Below the pieces are notes generated by a model. The model had not been told where the DNA came from. It worked only from the letters and a program-made list of their open reading frames with translations, and searched no databases. The translations under genes were made by a program, and so were the position numbers. From assembly GCF_002993365.1 (NCBI RefSeq), contig NZ_PVNP01000076.1, forward strand, positions 1-60,791: a DNA stretch of 60,791 nt. Direction: 5' to 3'. Numbering within the stretch: the stretch's first letter is position 1; each line of letters opens with the position of its first letter. Positions 26,107-35,057 of this stretch are shown here, piece after piece. Origin of the DNA: Marisediminitalea alba. Its GTDB lineage: Bacteria > Pseudomonadota > Gammaproteobacteria > Enterobacterales > Alteromonadaceae.

Positions 26107-27594
26107 CTATCTCGAAGGCATTAACTGCGCCTTAAAATGCTCACCAACAGTCCTGGTCAAATATTGCTGAATGCCCGCTGCGGCGCCCGGGTCAGAGAGG
26201 TTGACTGCCTCGGATTTAAATCGCCCCATGCCTGCCAGAATGCAGTACCAGGAAGGGCGTAAATACACCAATTGTTCATCGATACTCTCCAGAGCGTCTT
26301 CAAACTGACCTTTTCCGTCCCACGCATTGACCAGTAACGTAAGGTTTTCCGGCACGCGGATATCATTTCGACAGGCTTGCCAGTATGGTGAATCGTTGCG
26401 GGTATTCAGATAATAATGGGCAACTATATAATCGCGAATACCGTCGAACATCCTGTTCATTTCCGTATTGTATTGAGTGCGGCTGGTAATCGTTACCAGC
26501 TCACCTAGCCGGCTCGACAACTGGTAAATACCGTATTGCACCAACATCAGGGCGGTAGCCTCCAGCGGCTCGATGAACCCCTGAGCTAAGCCAATGGCAA
26601 CACAATTGCCGTGCCAGTGTTCCTGTAGGCGGCCCACGGGCATAGTAAGGTGGCGGGCTGGTGTTTCATCGCTAACCTTGAGACGTTGCCTCAACTCTGC
26701 CTCAGCCTGCTCCGGTGAGCAAAAGTGGCTGCCGTAGACATAGCCGTTGCCAACCCGACTGGTTAGCGGGATATTCCACATCCAGCCACAGGATAGGCCT
26801 TCGGATCGGGTTTGCGGGGTAATAGCCTGCTGTGGATGGTTATGGGGCGTTGGAATAGCCACGGCGCGGTCGTTGAATAAGCAATCCTGATAGCTTTGCA
26901 ACGACTGTCCAAGTCCTTGCTTCATCAGGAGTCCGCGAAAGCCTGAGCAATCGATAAACAGTGTGGCAGTCAGGGGGGCGCTGCAATCGGTTTCAAGTTG
27001 CGTAATGTGGCCGTTAGTGCACTGCACATTCAGTACATTGCCGGTAAGATGCTTTACCCCCTGCTGTACGGCAAAGCTGCGTAAACAGCTGGCGAGCTTG
27101 CCGGCATCAAAGTGATAAGCATAATCAATGTCGCCGCCCAGAGTGGTACTCACCGGCGTTACTGCCGCTTCTGCCATTGTCGCTGCAGAGAAAAACTGCG
27201 CCGGCCGGACAGCTGCATTCTGGCCCCGTCGCACCTGGTTACAATTAGCAAAAAAGTGTTCGGCAGTGTCTAAATCAAGCGCGCTGAAGAAGGGGTGAAA
27301 ATAGCGTTTAAACCGTTCGCTACCGGTCCAGTTACTGAACTCAATTCCCGTTTTGTAAGTAGCATCACAGGCGGGCATCCAGTCGGATTCCTGCCAGCCC
27401 AGTTCGGCAAAAAACTGTCTCAAAAAAGGCGTGGAGCCCTCACCTACGCCCACCGTACCAATTTGCGCCGATTCGATAAGCGTAATGCGATAGCGCTGGC
27501 TCCACTTAGCTGCCAGGTACGCTGCACACATCCAGCCGGCGGTGCCGCCGCCAACAATAACGATAGATTCGGGCTGTTGAGTGCTATTGGTCAT
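26107..27594 (-). CDS. FAD-dependent tryptophan halogenase-like protein
   Basis: The 495-residue protein has the flavin loop GGGTAGW (residues 15-21), the active-site lysine in DATYKTGIEF (K81) and the halogenase motif WMWNIP (271-276), so the known catalytic elements of flavin halogenases are intact. In Alteromonadales and Xanthomonadales such genes often sit in TonB-receptor sugar loci, where their substrate is unknown and tryptophan halogenation has not been shown. It lies 5 nt downstream of the LacI-type gene and is presumably co-transcribed. A reduced-flavin partner is not encoded here. Confidence 0.88.
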   Translation of the reverse strand: MTNSTQQPESIVIVGGGTAGWMCAAYLAAKWSQRYRITLIESAQIGTVGVGEGSTPFLRQFFAELGWQESDWMPACDATYKTGIEFSNWTGSERFKRYFHPFFSALDLDTAEHFFANCNQVRRGQNAAVRPAQFFSAATMAEAAVTPVSTTLGGDIDYAYHFDAGKLASCLRSFAVQQGVKHLTGNVLNVQCTNGHITQLETDCSAPLTATLFIDCSGFRGLLMKQGLGQSLQSYQDCLFNDRAVAIPTPHNHPQQAITPQTRSEGLSCGWMWNIPLTSRVGNGYVYGSHFCSPEQAEAELRQRLKVSDETPARHLTMPVGRLQEHWHGNCVAIGLAQGFIEPLEATALMLVQYGIYQLSSRLGELVTITSRTQYNTEMNRMFDGIRDYIVAHYYLNTRNDSPYWQACRNDIRVPENLTLLVNAWDGKGQFEDALESIDEQLVYLRPSWYCILAGMGRFKSEAVNLSDPGAAAGIQQYLTRTVGEHFKAQLMPSR

Positions 27595-27599
27595 AATGG

Positions 27600-28622
27600 C
27601 TACCGGCTGGTGGATTCGCGAACTATCAGTTCAGGCACAAAGATATCAGCTGGAATCGTGTGGTTCTCGGCTTTACGTTTGCGGGCCTGAAGCGAGCGAA
27701 TTAATGAAGACGTAGCCCGCTGGGCAATTTGCGCTGTGGGCTGCGAAGCGGTGGTGAGTGGCGGAAACGTTTGGGTTGAAAACGGGCTGTTCTCAAACCC
27801 GGCAATGGCCAGCGCTTCAGGCACATCTACACCTTGCATGCGGGCACCGAACAGCGCACCCGCAGCTATTTCATCGTTACAGGCAAATAGCGCAGTGGGC
27901 GGCTCAGGCAATGCCAGTAGCTGCTGAATACTTTGCACACCGGTACCGAATGAATAGGTGCCATCAATCACAAGCTCCGGGTCTGCTTTAATGCCATGAT
28001 CTGCCAACGCCTGATAAAAACCGCGCTGACGTTCGGTGGTGGAATGGTGCTGTTTTTCACCAGCGATAAACGCAATGCGCCGATGACCCTGATCGAGCAG
28101 GTGACCCGTAATTTGGCGGGCAGCCTGGTAATCGTCTACCAGCACGCAAGGCTTGTCGTCAGGGGCTTTATCGCCCGATAGCACCCGCACATACTGAATG
28201 CCTTTTTCGTCCATGGCATGCAGGACATCAGGCATTTCAGATAGCGGGGGAGACAGGATCAGGCCGGCTAAGCGGGCACTGTTAACCATGTTAACCAGCT
28301 CATCGATAATGTCAGGATTGGTGGCGTCGCAGGGGTGGATCAGCAGCTCATAGCCGTTGGACCGACACTCCTTAAGAATACCGTTTTGCATAGCCAGAAT
28401 GTAGTAGGCATTGGGGTTGTCGTATACATAACCGAGTACATAGTTATCGCGCCCTGCAAGATCCCGCGCCGCTTTGTTCGGCCGATAATCCAGTGCGTCG
28501 ATGGCTTGCTGCACTTTTGCCAGGGTGTCTGGTTTTACCGTGCCTTCGTTATTGATAACCCGGGAAACGGTTTTAATGGATACACCGGCGTATTCCGCAA
28601 CACTTTTTATTGTGGCCGACAT
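27600..28622 (-). CDS. nagR: LacI-family regulator of the GlcNAc locus (NagR-like)
   Basis: The 340-residue protein has an N-terminal LacI helix-turn-helix (ATIKSVAEYAGVSIKTVSRVINNEG) and hinge (DYRPNKAARDLAG), then a periplasmic-binding-protein-like effector domain. The start at 28622 has GGAGG 6 nt upstream. It heads a minus-strand pair with the halogenase and faces the TonB-receptor remnant across a 233-nt gap holding two identical palindromic sites. Gene order with nag genes makes NagR the best guess for its role, with GlcNAc-6-phosphate or a related ligand as inducer. Confidence 0.8.
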   Translation of the reverse strand: MSATIKSVAEYAGVSIKTVSRVINNEGTVKPDTLAKVQQAIDALDYRPNKAARDLAGRDNYVLGYVYDNPNAYYILAMQNGILKECRSNGYELLIHPCDATNPDIIDELVNMVNSARLAGLILSPPLSEMPDVLHAMDEKGIQYVRVLSGDKAPDDKPCVLVDDYQAARQITGHLLDQGHRRIAFIAGEKQHHSTTERQRGFYQALADHGIKADPELVIDGTYSFGTGVQSIQQLLALPEPPTALFACNDEIAAGALFGARMQGVDVPEALAIAGFENSPFSTQTFPPLTTASQPTAQIAQRATSSLIRSLQARKRKAENHTIPADIFVPELIVRESTSR

Positions 28623-28747
28623 TATGCCTCCAGAATAATTTTTAAACAATTTTTCGCATGTATTTATCAGTAGGTTACGTAATATTCACGCCGAATAGTA
28701 AATAAATATGTTTGCAAAGGTTAATTCCTTGTTGTAGCTTAACACTC

Positions 28748-28765
28748 AATGACAGCGTTGTCATT
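28748..28765. promoter_or_regulatory. NagR/LacI-type operator, site 1
   Basis: The 18-mer AATGACAGCGTTGTCATT has perfect 7-bp arms (AATGACA/TGTCATT) around GCGT. It lies 125 nt from the nagR start and 108 nt from the receptor start. The form fits LacI-family operators of GlcNAc loci in related bacteria. Confidence 0.75.
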
Positions 28766-28813
28766 AACCAAATTCTGGCTAGTGAACGCGACGGTCATTT
28801 TATTTATGAGTAA

Positions 28814-28831
28814 AATGACAGCGTTGTCATT
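28814..28831. promoter_or_regulatory. NagR/LacI-type operator, site 2
   Basis: This is an exact second copy of the 18-bp site at 28748, centred 66 bp away (close to six helical turns), so looping by a tetrameric LacI-family repressor is possible. It ends 24 nt before the receptor start codon. Confidence 0.75.
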
Positions 28832-28855
28832 ATGGTGAGAACAAGGGCTTGAGTG

Positions 28856-29620
28856 ATGCAAAAACACAGAATAACTAAATTAACTCGTGGGCTTCGTCTG
28901 GCACTGGCAGTAGGTGCAGTGGCGGCAACTTCAACGCCGGCTGTCTTTGCACAGGAAGGCGCGGATAATACCGAAGTTATTGAAATCCGTGTTATTCGGG
29001 CAAGCCAAAAAGAAAACATTAACACCAAGCGTTTTTCCGACAGCGTGGTGGATGCCATTACCGCAGAGGATATTGGCAAGTTTCCGGATAAAAACGTGGC
29101 TGAATCGCCGTCACGTATTCCTGGGATCACCATCGACCGTGATTTCGGTGAAGGCCAGGGCGTGACCATCCGTGGTGTACAGCCCGATCAAAACCTGACA
29201 TTACTGAATGGCCAGGCAGTGGGTACTGCACAATGGTTTGTATTGTCTGATGCAACCCGTAACTTTAACTTTGAGATCCTGGCTTCAGAAATGGTTGCTG
29301 GTCTTGAGGTGTACAAATCGTCCCAGGCCGATTTAGATGAAGGTGCATTGGGTGGTACGGTAATTTTGCGTACCCGTAAACCGCTGGACCTTGATGCCAA
29401 CACCTCGCAGGTATCAATTGAAGGCCAATACAGCGATAACGCAGAAACCACCGATCCGTCGCTGTCTGGCTTATACAGCTGGAAAAATGATGACGGCACT
29501 TTTGGATTACTGGTTTCAGCCAGCTTCCAGCAACGTACCGTGCAGCGCGAAACCAACGAAGATTTTGGCTGGTTTGGCCCCAGCATCCCGCGTATTGACC
29601 CGCGATCAGCGCAGCGTTGA
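28856..29620 (+). pseudogene. TonB-dependent receptor, N-terminal remnant
   Basis: A 254-residue reading frame holds a signal peptide (about 1-33), the plug domain (about 50-165: VVDAITAEDIGKFPDKNVAESPSRIPGI, GVTIRGVQPDQNLTLLNG) and the first barrel strands, then stops. Intact receptors of this type usually have 850-950 residues, so most of the barrel is missing. From about 29598 the DNA encodes the end of a GH20 hexosaminidase in another frame, so a deletion removed the receptor's 3' part and the start of the next gene. AAGGG precedes the ATG. The product, if made, could not form a channel. Confidence 0.88.
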
Positions 29621-30005
29621 ATATATGCTCTTTCCCCGCTTACTGGCATTTGCAGAACGAGCCTGGCATCAGGCTGAGTGGGAAGGCAAACTGAGCCAGG
29701 CGGCGTTTTTGCCAGCGCTCAATCGCGATTTTTCCGAATTTACCCAGGTGGTGGCTAAGCGCCACTACTCTCGGCTGGTTAAAGCGGATATCAATGTCCG
29801 CATACCGCCACCGGGTTACCAAATCGACGCACACCACCAATTGGAACTGCGGGCCGCCATGCCTAATCTAAAATTGGAGTACAGCGCAGATGCCATGACC
29901 TGGCATACCTATACTGGTGCAGTGTCGGCAGACAATATCCATTTTGTGCGAGCGCGTTTAATTAACAGCCCTCACACCAGCCGAATTATTGCCGTGGAAC
30001 CCTAA
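29598..30005 (+). pseudogene. GH20 beta-N-acetylhexosaminidase, C-terminal remnant
   Basis: Frame 29598-30005 encodes TRDQRSVEYMLFPRLLAFAERAWHQ followed by about 110 residues ending in a small beta domain (LELRAAMPNLKLEYSADAMTWHTYTG). This is the typical end of bacterial GH20 chitobiases: the last helix of the TIM barrel and the C-terminal domain. The catalytic D-E pair lies upstream in intact enzymes and is absent. The frame overlaps the receptor remnant by 23 nt out of register, marking the deletion junction. Confidence 0.85.
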
Positions 30006-30110
30006 TCAGCATGCTGACGACAGACCACAATTATATTTATATCGCTGCCCACAGGCGTAATTCCGACAGTTGGTGCCGGGGCAACTACTGCAAGTTGAGA
30101 ACAATTAGCT

Positions 30111-30436
30111 ATGAAAAGTAACACGTATTTTATTGGTGTTGATGGCGGGGGGAGCAGTTGCCGGGTTCGCCTGGAAGATCAGCACGGCAAGTTACTGGCG
30201 ACGGCCAGCAGCGGACCGGCTAACATCATGCGCAATGCCGATGTGGCTGAAGCGTCTATTCGTCAGGCCTGTGCCCAGGCTATCGAACAGAGCGGGCTGG
30301 ATATTGCCCTAGAACAGATAGTGTTGTGTGCGGGCCTTGCCGGTGCCAATATTGCCGGTGCCAGCCCTGCGCATACAGCCCGGAACAGGGCGCAATCTTA
30401 TTGGCAAAACAAACAGTAACATCCGGAGAGGGATAA
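30111..30436 (+). pseudogene. GlcNAc kinase (BadF/BadG/NagK type), internally deleted
   Basis: The first ~85 residues (YFIGVDGGGSSCRVRLED with the ATPase phosphate-1 loop, then ASSGPANIMRN and IVLCAGLAGANIAGA) match GlcNAc kinases of about 300 residues. The original C terminus (SPEQGAILLAKQ) is present but in a different frame and ends in a TAA that shares one base with the next ATG (TAATG at 30434-30438). The middle of the gene, with the sugar and second phosphate sites, is gone. The first frame reads on to a stop at 30419. Translational coupling to the deaminase gene is therefore broken or altered. Confidence 0.88.
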
Positions 30437-31434
30437 TGACCAACAGTATTATGGCGCAGGAGGCCCGTCAGGCCGCCACAGTAATTGCCGATCAGCTTAA
30501 ACACAACAAGCCCGTGTGCGATGCGCTTGCCGAAACTTTACGTATTCTGCAGCCGAGTATGATCATGATGGTAGCCCGGGGCTCTTCTGATCATGCAGGT
30601 GTGTTTGCCAAATATCTTTACGAAGTGGAACTGGGGATCCCGGTGTGCGCTGCGGCACCTTCGGTATCGGGAATTTTCAATAAACAGCTTAACCTGAAAA
30701 ATGCGCTGGTGATTGTGATTTCACAGTCAGGACGAAGCCCGGATATTCTGCATCAGGCCAAATTTGCCAGGCAGGGCGGTGCTTACACGGTGGCACTGGT
30801 AAATGATGAGAGTTCACCGCTGGCGTCCATTTGTGATGCCGTGTTACCCATACGTGCTGGCAAAGAGCAGGCGGTGGCAGCTACCAAGAGTTATCTGGCC
30901 AGTTTATCGGCGCTGCTGCAGTTATGTGCCGTTTGGTCTGAGAACAAAGCCCTGGAAGCTTCGCTTGCCGATTTGCCAGCGGCCATGCAAGCCGTTTGCG
31001 AACAGCCCCCACAACTTAAAACCGAACATTTGCAGGGTGTTCAGAACTGCATAGTATTAGGGCGCGCCTTTGGTTACGCGATCTCAAGGGAAGTGGCGCT
31101 TAAACTCAAGGAAGTGCTGAGCATCCACGCTGAATCATTCAGCAGTGCAGAGTTTATTCACGGGCCGGTAACCCTGGCTGAAAAGCCATTGTTGATTGTC
31201 GATCTGGACATACCCGATGAGTCGCAGCCCTATCATCATACGATGTCAGACAATGTGCGTCAGCGGGGTGCTAACATGGTGAAAATGGACTGCGCCAACA
31301 CGACCTTGCACAAAAGAGTGGTACCCTTACTGCTGATGCAGCGTTTTTACCTGGATATTGAGCAGGTGGCGATGGAAATGGGCCTCGATCCTGATACGCC
31401 GCCGGGGCTGAACAAAGTAACGGAAACCCTATAA
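30436..31434 (+). CDS. nagB: SIS-type glucosamine-6-phosphate deaminase (NagB-II)
   Basis: The 332-residue protein has two sugar-isomerase (SIS) domains with VARGSSDHAGVFAKYLYE, VISQSGRSPDILHQ, AATKSYLASLSALLQL and ALKLKEVLSIHAESFSSAEFIHGPVTL. In Alteromonadales GlcNAc operons this NagB-II enzyme replaces classical NagB, converting glucosamine-6-phosphate to fructose-6-phosphate plus ammonia in the cytoplasm. The start is at 30436 in the TAATG junction with the kinase remnant, with GGAGAGGG upstream. The nagA start directly abuts its stop. It appears intact. Confidence 0.9.
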   Translation: MTNSIMAQEARQAATVIADQLKHNKPVCDALAETLRILQPSMIMMVARGSSDHAGVFAKYLYEVELGIPVCAAAPSVSGIFNKQLNLKNALVIVISQSGRSPDILHQAKFARQGGAYTVALVNDESSPLASICDAVLPIRAGKEQAVAATKSYLASLSALLQLCAVWSENKALEASLADLPAAMQAVCEQPPQLKTEHLQGVQNCIVLGRAFGYAISREVALKLKEVLSIHAESFSSAEFIHGPVTLAEKPLLIVDLDIPDESQPYHHTMSDNVRQRGANMVKMDCANTTLHKRVVPLLLMQRFYLDIEQVAMEMGLDPDTPPGLNKVTETL

Positions 31435-32565
31435 ATGAAGATGTGTGTACAGCGGGTGATCACCCCGAACGGTGTGCTGGAAAATACCAGCCTTATTATT
31501 GAAAATGGAGTTATTGTGGCAATTGAGCTGGCGGGCAGCGAGCCGGTGCAGGCAGGTACGCTGATCCCGGGCTACTTTGATACCCAGGTAAATGGCGGCG
31601 GAGGCGTGTTATTTAATCAGCAGCCAGACGCTGCCAGTCTTGATAAGTTGGCGCGGGCTCACCTGTGTTTCGGTACCACCTCAATGTTACCCACGTTAAT
31701 CACCGATGGTGAGCCGGCTATGGCAAGAGCCGCAGATGCTATTGCCGAAGTGATAGCTGAGGACCACCCCACCATCGTAGGCGTGCACTTTGAAGGGCCG
31801 TTTCTTAACGTGGCCAAAAAAGGCGTTCACGAAGCGGGCTTTATTCGCCATCCCAAAGACAGTGAACTGGCTATTTTATCCCGCCAGGATCTGGGCCGGG
31901 TGTTGGTGACCGTGGCACCGGATAATGTGGACGTTGGATTTATTCGCGAACTTGTGGCCGCCGGTGTGGTAGTGGCGTTGGGGCACAGCAATGCTACCTA
32001 CGAACAGGCCATGGCAGCTCTGCAAGCTGGTGCCAGCGGATTTACCCATTTGTACAATGCCATGTCGGCCCTACAATCCCGCGAGCCGGGTATGGTGGGA
32101 GCGGCGCTTAATCACAGCGATGCCTACTGCGGCCTGATTGTGGATCATCATCACGTACACCCGCAAAGCGCTGCGCTGGCAATAAAAACTAAAACCGCAC
32201 AGCGCACCATGCTGGTGACCGATGCCATGGCCCATGTGGGCACAGACTTAACGGAACTGGCCTTTTTTAATACCGTTATCGAGCGTCATGGCGATAAGCT
32301 GGTTACGCCGGAAGGGACGCTGGCTGGTTCTTGTCTGGATATGCATACCGCGTTACTAAACTGTCACCGCGACCTGGGCTTTACGCTACCAGAGGTAAGT
32401 ACTATGGCCAGCCATACGCCCGCCTGCTTTATGGGCAAGGAGGAACACCTTGGCAGTATTGCAGTAGGGCAGACGGCCAATTTAATATTGCTTGACGATG
32501 CACTTAACATTGAGACCATTTGGTTGCGCGGTAACGCCGTTGCTAACGGAGAGATAACCCTATGA
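31435..32565 (+). CDS. nagA: N-acetylglucosamine-6-phosphate deacetylase
   Basis: The 376-residue amidohydrolase removes acetate from GlcNAc-6-phosphate. Signature elements are PGYFDTQVNGGGG, VGVHFEGPFLNVAKKGVHEAGFI (metal glutamate), GHSNATYEQAM (metal histidine), GFTHLYNAMS and TDAMAHVG (catalytic aspartate). It begins directly after the nagB stop and its own end overlaps nagP by 4 nt. All catalytic residues are present. Confidence 0.95.
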   Translation: MKMCVQRVITPNGVLENTSLIIENGVIVAIELAGSEPVQAGTLIPGYFDTQVNGGGGVLFNQQPDAASLDKLARAHLCFGTTSMLPTLITDGEPAMARAADAIAEVIAEDHPTIVGVHFEGPFLNVAKKGVHEAGFIRHPKDSELAILSRQDLGRVLVTVAPDNVDVGFIRELVAAGVVVALGHSNATYEQAMAALQAGASGFTHLYNAMSALQSREPGMVGAALNHSDAYCGLIVDHHHVHPQSAALAIKTKTAQRTMLVTDAMAHVGTDLTELAFFNTVIERHGDKLVTPEGTLAGSCLDMHTALLNCHRDLGFTLPEVSTMASHTPACFMGKEEHLGSIAVGQTANLILLDDALNIETIWLRGNAVANGEITL

Positions 32566-33872
32566 ATACGCAATCTGTTGCCCAACCGGGTAGCCGCAGT
32601 CTGATGCCGGTGCTAACTATTGGTTTGTTATTTTTTATCTTTGGTTTTGTCACCTGGCTTAACGGCGCCCTGATCCCCTTTTTGCAAATGGTGTGCGAGC
32701 TCAGTGAAATGGAAGCGCTGTTTATCGCCTTCTGTTTTTATGTCGCCTACGTGGTGATGGCACTGCCAATGGCCAAAATCCTTGAGCGTACCGGCTATAA
32801 AAAAGGTATGTCGCTGGGCCTGGCGATGATTGCCGGCGGCTGTCTGCTGTTTGTACCGGCCGCGTTGAGCAAAACGTTTATTATCTTCTTACTTGCCCAG
32901 TTTGTGGTGGGATCCGGCCTGACCATTCTGCAAACCGCTTCCAATCCGTTTATTGTGCACCTTGGCTCGCCAGACAGTGCCGCGGCCCGTATCGCCTTTA
33001 TGGGCTTGCTGAATAAATTTGCCGGCGTATTAGCACCGCTGATTTTTACGGCGCTGGTGCTAGGTGATTTCGGCCATGTTAACCAGGTATCTCTGGCACA
33101 GATGAGCGAAACCGAGCGCAATATCCAACTTAACGAGATGTCTTTTAAACTTATTCAGCCTTACATCGGTATGGCGATTGCGCTGGGTCTGCTAGCGTTG
33201 GGGTTAATGAAAGTAAACCTACCTGATATTCGCTTTGAGGATGAAAATACCGCTACCGAAGTTTCCGGTTCGGTGATGCAGTTTCCGCATCTGGTGCTTG
33301 GCGCGGTAGCCCTGTTTTGTTACGTGGGAGTGGAAGTTATTGCCGGCGACACTATTGGCCTGTACGGCTCTTCACTGGGTGTTGCCAATGCTACCTCACT
33401 CACCTCGTTTACCATGACCGCCATGGTGGTGGGCTATCTGCTTGGCTTGGTGTGTATTCCCCGGGTTATTTCACAGGCTGCTGCACTAAAGGCATCCGCC
33501 GGATTAGGGCTGGTACTGACGGCAGCGATTTTGCTGGGCTCGGACGATTCAACATTGCTGTCTTCCCTGCTCTGGGGCTGGATGGGCCTGCCCGAAGTAC
33601 CAGATACCATCGCCATGATTGCGCTGTTAGGGTTAGCCAATGCAATGGTTTGGCCAACGATCTGGCCTTTGGCGCTGGCCGGTTTGGGTAAATTTACCCC
33701 GCAAGGCTCGGCAATTCTGATTATGGGCATTGCCGGTGGTGCAATTTTACCACTGGCCTATGGCGGCCTTGCCGATGTGCTCTCTTCACAGCTGGCCTAT
33801 GCCATTATGATCCCGTGTTATTTGTTTATTGGCTACTACGCCATCTTTGGTCATAAAAAAGCAAGCTGGTAA
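32562..33872 (+). CDS. nagP: NagP-type GlcNAc permease (FucP-like MFS)
   Basis: The 436-residue inner membrane protein has about 12 helices and the FucP/GGP-type features FFIFGFVTWLNGALIPFLQ and LQTASNPFIVHLGSPDSAAARIAFMGLLNKFAG. NagP imports GlcNAc by proton symport in bacteria without a GlcNAc phosphotransferase. It overlaps nagA (ATGA) and is followed by a strong terminator, ending the nag operon. Since import by NagP yields unphosphorylated GlcNAc, loss of the kinase should block the pathway unless another kinase exists. Confidence 0.92.
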   Translation: MNTQSVAQPGSRSLMPVLTIGLLFFIFGFVTWLNGALIPFLQMVCELSEMEALFIAFCFYVAYVVMALPMAKILERTGYKKGMSLGLAMIAGGCLLFVPAALSKTFIIFLLAQFVVGSGLTILQTASNPFIVHLGSPDSAAARIAFMGLLNKFAGVLAPLIFTALVLGDFGHVNQVSLAQMSETERNIQLNEMSFKLIQPYIGMAIALGLLALGLMKVNLPDIRFEDENTATEVSGSVMQFPHLVLGAVALFCYVGVEVIAGDTIGLYGSSLGVANATSLTSFTMTAMVVGYLLGLVCIPRVISQAAALKASAGLGLVLTAAILLGSDDSTLLSSLLWGWMGLPEVPDTIAMIALLGLANAMVWPTIWPLALAGLGKFTPQGSAILIMGIAGGAILPLAYGGLADVLSSQLAYAIMIPCYLFIGYYAIFGHKKASW

Positions 33873-33920
33873 AAATCAGTAACAGCGTGAACGCTGTGCG
33901 TAATTGATGTGTGACCTCTT

Positions 33921-33942
33921 GCCCCGCTAGCGGGGCTTTTTT
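33921..33942 (+). terminator. Intrinsic terminator after nagP
   Basis: GCCCCGC and GCGGGGC pair around TA and are followed by TTTTTT, 48 nt beyond the nagP stop. Confidence 0.92.
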
Positions 33943-33949
33943 GCTGCTA

Positions 33950-34924
33950 TCAGCCGTCTGCCATCCCACTGGCATAGGATACAACCTGATTGCGCCCGGC
34001 GTTTTTGGCTTTATACAGCGCTTTATCGGCCCGACTTACCAGCCCGTCATCAGAAATGCTGGCGCTGATGGTTGCCACACCAATGCTGCAGGTAATAGTA
34101 ATGTTACTGGTGAGTGTCATTGCTTCAACGGCAAGACGGATCCGATCGGCCAGCTCATGTGCTTGTTCGCCTGGTGTTTCCGGCAATATGACTAAAAATT
34201 CCTCACCGCCGTAGCGACCTACCGAGTCGGGCTGTCTGACATTGCTGGCAATACACATGGCCAGTTCATGCAGTACCGTATCGCCGGTTTGGTGGCCATG
34301 GTTATCGTTAATGTCTTTAAAGTGGTCCACATCTATCATCAAAATAGAAAACGGGCGATGGTAACGCTGATATTCAAGGTAGCAGCGACTAAGCCGATCC
34401 ATAATGGCAAAGCGACTGGCGACACCGGTTACGGTATCGGTATTGGCCTGACGTTCGAGTTCCTGTGTGCGCTGTTTTACTTTTTCTTCCAGCGATTTGT
34501 TGGCTTCCTCGAGCTCCGTTCTGAGACTTTCGAGCTCGGCATTACGCTGCTTTAGCATATCAATACTGGGGATGCTGATAAGCGTGGGCATTAAGCGCCA
34601 CAAACATACCGCAGTCACAATGGATATAACCCCGGTAGCAAACTTAATAACACCCTCTATAAAATAGTAGCCATGCCATATGTTAATGAGCCCGGCCAGG
34701 TGTGAAGCACCGCAAAAGGCAATAAACCCACCAAACAGCATGGCGATGCCATTAAAGTTAAGATCTTTACGTTTGTGCAGAAAATAGAAAATCCCAAAAG
34801 GGATAAGTGAGTAGGCCATGACCGTTAACAGGTCGCCGCCGAGATGCAAAAATAACAAATCCCAACGCCACAGCAGGCAGTGCCCGTGTGGCATCAGGCT
34901 TCCATCAAATATTCGGTCCAGCAT
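33950..34924 (-). CDS. Diguanylate cyclase with ethylene-receptor-like membrane sensor
   Basis: The 324-residue protein joins a three-helix membrane domain (about 20-112), a coiled coil (about 120-160) and a GGDEF domain (about 165-320). The catalytic motif is GGEEF and the inhibitory RxxD (RQPD) lies five residues before it, so it should make c-di-GMP with product control. The membrane domain matches plant ETR1 at every residue known to matter for ethylene binding, with a constant offset of six: D31, Y38, I41, P42, I68, C71, H75. Cyanobacterial ETR homologues bind ethylene via Cu(I). The ligand here is inferred. It is monocistronic. Confidence 0.9.
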   Translation of the reverse strand: MLDRIFDGSLMPHGHCLLWRWDLLFLHLGGDLLTVMAYSLIPFGIFYFLHKRKDLNFNGIAMLFGGFIAFCGASHLAGLINIWHGYYFIEGVIKFATGVISIVTAVCLWRLMPTLISIPSIDMLKQRNAELESLRTELEEANKSLEEKVKQRTQELERQANTDTVTGVASRFAIMDRLSRCYLEYQRYHRPFSILMIDVDHFKDINDNHGHQTGDTVLHELAMCIASNVRQPDSVGRYGGEEFLVILPETPGEQAHELADRIRLAVEAMTLTSNITITCSIGVATISASISDDGLVSRADKALYKAKNAGRNQVVSYASGMADG

Positions 34925-35057
34925 ACCGCCTCCGCTTAATCAACATCAATGCCGTTGGTATTTGAGTCCTAAGGCGAGATTAATTCCTGTTGCTACTTCA
35001 TTGAGCTTAATGCTAAATCGCGATATCAGCCAAAATATAAGACATTATTTTAGTGGT

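Noticed and set aside
29391..29597. Upstream part of the GH20 frame (before 29598)
   Set aside because: These codons are the receptor gene read in another frame; family-like residues start only at the junction.
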